Below, in pieces: positions 61,401 through 64,000 of a stretch of 64,000 nt of DNA. The first letter of the stretch is position 1. Every line of letters starts with the position of its first letter. Location: the NCBI RefSeq assembly GCF_029227915.1, contig NC_079876.1, positions 2,730,001 through 2,794,000 on the forward strand. The letters are read 5' to 3'. Both the position numbers and the translations under genes were made by a program. The DNA comes from Hydractinia symbiolongicarpus. Its lineage: Eukaryota > Cnidaria > Hydrozoa > Anthoathecata > Hydractiniidae. The notes beneath the pieces were generated by a model. The model searched no databases and was not told the origin of the DNA. It was given only the letters and a program-made list of their open reading frames with translations.

Positions 61401-64000
61401 GGGAAATCGCGAGTTTTTGTTTGCCGGCGATTAAACATCTTTCATTAAGCGTCTCATCAAAAATGAAAACATTTTTGAAACCTACAAGTCTCATTCGTTT
61501 TAGTGGTGAGAAAAAAATTTAAAAAATCGTTCGGGAAATGAGTTTACTCCCTGGGTACTTTCTTTGTATACATTCGAATATACGGGCCAAGCCCGGGATT
61601 TACGGGAAATCGCGGGATTTCGTTTTCCGGCGATTAAACCTCTTTTATTAGGCGTGTCATCAAAAATCAAAACATTTTTGAAAACTACAAGTCTCATGGG
61701 ATTTAGTGGTGAAAAAATAATTTAAAAAATCGTTCGGGAAATGAGTTTACATCCCGGGTACTTTCTTTGTATACTTTTGACTATACGGGCCGAGTCCGGT
61801 ATTTACGGGAAATCGCAGGTTTTCGTTTGCCGGCGATTAAACTTCTTTTATTAAGCGTCTCATCAAAAATGAAAACATTTTTAAAAACTACAAGTCTCAT
61901 GTGTTGTATTGGTGAGAAAATAATTTAAAAAATCGTTCGGAAAATGAGTTTACTCCCTGGGTAATTTCTTTGTATACTTTTGACTATACGGGCCGAGTCC
62001 GGGATTTACGGGAAATCGCAGGTTTCGTTTGCCGGCGATTAAACTTCTTTTATTCAGCGTCTCATCAAAATTGAAAACATTTTTGAAAACTACAAGTCTC
62101 ATGCGTTTTAGTGGTGAAAAAATATTTTAAAAAATCGTTCGGGAAATGAGTTTACTCCCTGGGTACTTTCTTTGTATACTTTTGACTATACGGGCCGAGT
62201 ACGGGATTTACGGAAAGTCGCGGGTTTTCGTTTGCCGGCGTTTAAACTTCTTTTATTCAGCGTCTCATCAAAAATGAAAACATTTTTAAAAACTACAAGT
62301 CTCATGGGCTTTAGTGGTGAAATAATAATTTAAAAAATCGTTCGGGAAATGAGTTTACACCCTGGGGACTTTCTTTGTATACTTTTGACTATACGGGCCG
62401 AGTCCGGGATTTACGGGAAATAGCGGGTTTTCGCTTGCCGGCGATTAAACTTCTTTTATTCAGCGTCTCATCAAAAATGAATACATTTTTGAAAACTACA
62501 AGTCTCCTGCGTTTTAGTGGTGAAAAAATAATTTAAAAAATCGTTCGGGAAATGAGTTTACTCCCTGGGTACTTTCTTTGTATACTTTTGACTATGCGGG
62601 CAGAGTCCGGGGTTTACGGGAAATGGCAGGTTTTCGTTTGCCGGCGATTAAACTTCTTTTTTTCAGCGTGTCATCAAAAATGAAAACATTTTTAAAAACT
62701 ACAAGTGTCATGCGTTTTAGTGGTGAAAAAATAATTTAAAAAATCGTTCGGGAAATGAGTTTACTCCCTGGGTACTTTCTTTGTATACTTTTGATTATAC
62801 GGGCCGAGTCCAGGGTTTATGGGAAATGGCGGGTTTTCGTTTGCCGGCGATTAAACTTCTTTTATTCAGCGTCTCATCAAAAATGAAAACATTTTTAAAA
62901 ACTACAAGTCTCATGAGCTTTAGTGGTGAAATAATAATTTAAAAAATCGTTCGGGAAGTGAGTTTACACCCTGGGTACTTTCTTTGTATACTTTTGACTA
63001 TACGGGCCGAGTCCGGTCTTTACGGGAAATCGCAGGTTTTCGTTTGCCGGCGATTAAACTTCTTTCATTCAGCGTTTCATCAAAAATGAAAACATTTTTG
63101 AAAACTACAAGTCTCATGCGTTTTAGTGGTGAAAATATAATTTCAAAAATCCTCCGGGAAATGAGTTTACTCACAGGGTACTTTCTTTGTATACATTCGA
63201 CTATACGGGCGAAGCCTGGGATTTGCGGGAAATCGCGGGTTTTCGTTTGCCGGCGATTAAACTTCTTTTATTCAGCGTCTCATCAAAAATGGAAACATTT
63301 TTAAAAACTACAAGTCTCATGGGCTTTAGTGGTGAAATAATAATTTAAAAAATAGTTCGGGAAATGAGTTTACACCCTAGGTACTTTCTTTGTATACCTT
63401 TGACTATACGGGCCGAGTCCGGCATTTACGGGAAATCGCAGGTTTTCGTTTGCCGGCGATTAAACTTCTTTCATTCAGCGTCTCATCAAAAATGAAAACA
63501 TTTTTAAAAACTACAAGTATTATGCGTTTTAGTGGTGAAAAAATAATTTAAAAAATCGTTCGGGAAATAAGTTTACTCCCTGGGTACTTTCTTTGTATAC
63601 ATTCGACTATACGGGCCAAGCCCGGGATTTACGGGAAATCGCGGGTTTTCGTTTGCCGGCGATTAAACCACTTTTATTAAGCGTCTCATCAAAAATGAAA
63701 ACATTTCTGAAAACTACAAGTCTCATGCGTTTTAGTGGTGAAAAAATAATATAAAAAATCGTTCGGGAGATGAGTTTACTCCCTGGGTACTTTCTTTGTA
63801 TACTTTTGACTATACGGGCCGAGTCCGGGATTTACGGGAAATCGCAGGTTTTCGTTTGCCGGCGATTAAACTTCTTTTTTTCAGCGTCTCATCAAAAATG
63901 AAAACATTTTTAAAAACCACAAGTCTCATGGGCTTTAGTGGTGAAATAATAATTTAAAAAATCGTTTGGAAAATTAGTTTACTCCCTGGGTACTTTCTTT
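58421..64000 (-). repeat. Eleven-monomer duplication (lag 2231) and array continuation
   Basis: GCAGGTTTCG (1-bp loss) at 59788 and 62019, CGGTATTTACGG near 59567 and 61798, TGTTGTA(A/T)TGGTGAG near 59670 and 61901, and ATAGCGGGTTTTCGCTTG near 60188 and 62420 recur in order. The match covers about 59400-60800 with 61630-63030. The window ends inside a unit with TTTGGAAAATTAG (63965), so the array continues. Confidence 0.78.
63602..63615 (+). other. CENP-B-box-like motif, spacer one base short (right-arm example)
   Basis: TTCG (63602-63605), ACT, A (63609), TA, CGGG (63612-63615) on the + strand: the same short-spacer motif as in the left arm. In a right-arm variant group the end is changed to CGAG (for example 36888, 37490, 44588) or CCGG (39515, 41137), so it is not uniformly conserved. 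Confidence 0.4.

Larger units (their letters stand above)
1..64000. repeat. 203-bp satellite DNA array filling the window
   Basis: A single repeat unit fills the window. The landmark CATGAGACTTGTAG recurs at 3, 206, 409, 612, 815, 1017 and 1220, giving 203-bp spacing with one 202. It continues to 34.2 kb, after which its reverse complement continues to the end. Most adjacent units differ by substitutions and 1-bp indels. No unique insert, transposon or gene interrupts the array, so every gene-free stretch here is satellite. Neither array edge is in the window. A unit near 200 bp is close to a typical nucleosome repeat length, as is common for centromeric and heterochromatic satellites. That role is inference, and I do not recognise the family. 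Confidence 0.98.
34241..64000 (-). repeat. Right arm: satellite in inverted orientation
   Basis: From 34241 every unit is the reverse complement of the left-arm unit; the landmark appears as CTACAAGTCTCATG. About 147 monomers are present. The duplication pattern differs from the left arm: three-monomer lags of 606-609 bp (36574 to 37183, 42360 to 42969, 48591 to 49200, 55882 to 56491), a four-monomer lag of 811 (34551 to 35362), an eight-monomer lag of 1622 (39841 to 41463) and long lags of 4845 to 5880. I saw no 154-bp truncated unit here. Confidence 0.97.

Noticed and set aside
1-64000. 5S rRNA or tRNA gene cluster, or rDNA spacer repeats
   Set aside because: I saw no 5S-like, tRNA-like or other rRNA core sequence in the unit, and no conserved block with a more variable spacer as rDNA clusters show.
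1-64000. Transposon or retroelement insertion
   Set aside because: No interruption of the 203-bp rhythm longer than the described small deletions, no target-site duplications and no protein-domain sequence.
1-64000. Naming the organism or satellite family
   Set aside because: I do not recognise the monomer and there is no gene to place it. A database search with the 203-bp consensus would decide.

Overview
The whole 64 kb window is one block of tandemly repeated satellite DNA. I found no protein gene, RNA gene, transposon or unique sequence. The repeat unit is about 203 bp, measured as the spacing between successive CATGAGACTTGTAG landmarks: window positions 3, 206, 409, 612, 815, 1017, 1220. 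Roughly 315 units fit in the window. The array runs off both ends, so its true length and flanks are unknown. Gene-free tandem DNA with layered higher-order repeats points to a eukaryotic chromosome, probably a centromeric, pericentromeric or other heterochromatic block. I do not recognise the monomer family and will not name a taxon.

Layout: positions 1-34240 hold monomers in one orientation (CATGAG reads on +). At 34237-34240 the orientation flips once, through a 4-bp TTTT microhomology, and 34241-64000 holds the same family inverted. The window is therefore a giant imperfect inverted repeat with its centre at about 34.24 kb. Sequences flanking the switch can pair as a 29-bp perfect stem with a 94-nt loop, followed by a further 37 perfect pairs after one mismatch. 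The arms are not mirror images. They share old linked variants but have separate histories of block duplication.

Left arm: three monomer subfamilies (called A, B and C here) are arranged as a mosaic of duplicated blocks, with lags of about 8105, 9728, 2930-2942, 1216, 3244 and 3851 bp. Five units are shortened to 154 bp by the same 49-bp deletion. The last 5.7 kb before the switch is a fairly regular six-monomer higher-order repeat of about 1215 bp. Right arm: three-, four- and eight-monomer duplications (lags about 606-609, 801-811, 1622) sit inside larger lags of about 2231, 4845-4865 and 5880 bp.

Monomer anatomy: GC is about 37%, with a GC-rich core (GCCGGC, CCCGCG, CCCGTAAATCCCGG), a GTATA/TATAC dyad with an 8-nt spacer, and a paired T6 tract. 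CpG is over-represented for the composition. Subfamily B carries all nine core bases of a CENP-B box, but with the spacer one base short. All open reading frames are by-products of the repeat. Because 203 leaves remainder 2 on division by 3, the frame rotates at each unit, and the longest ORF is only 120 codons.
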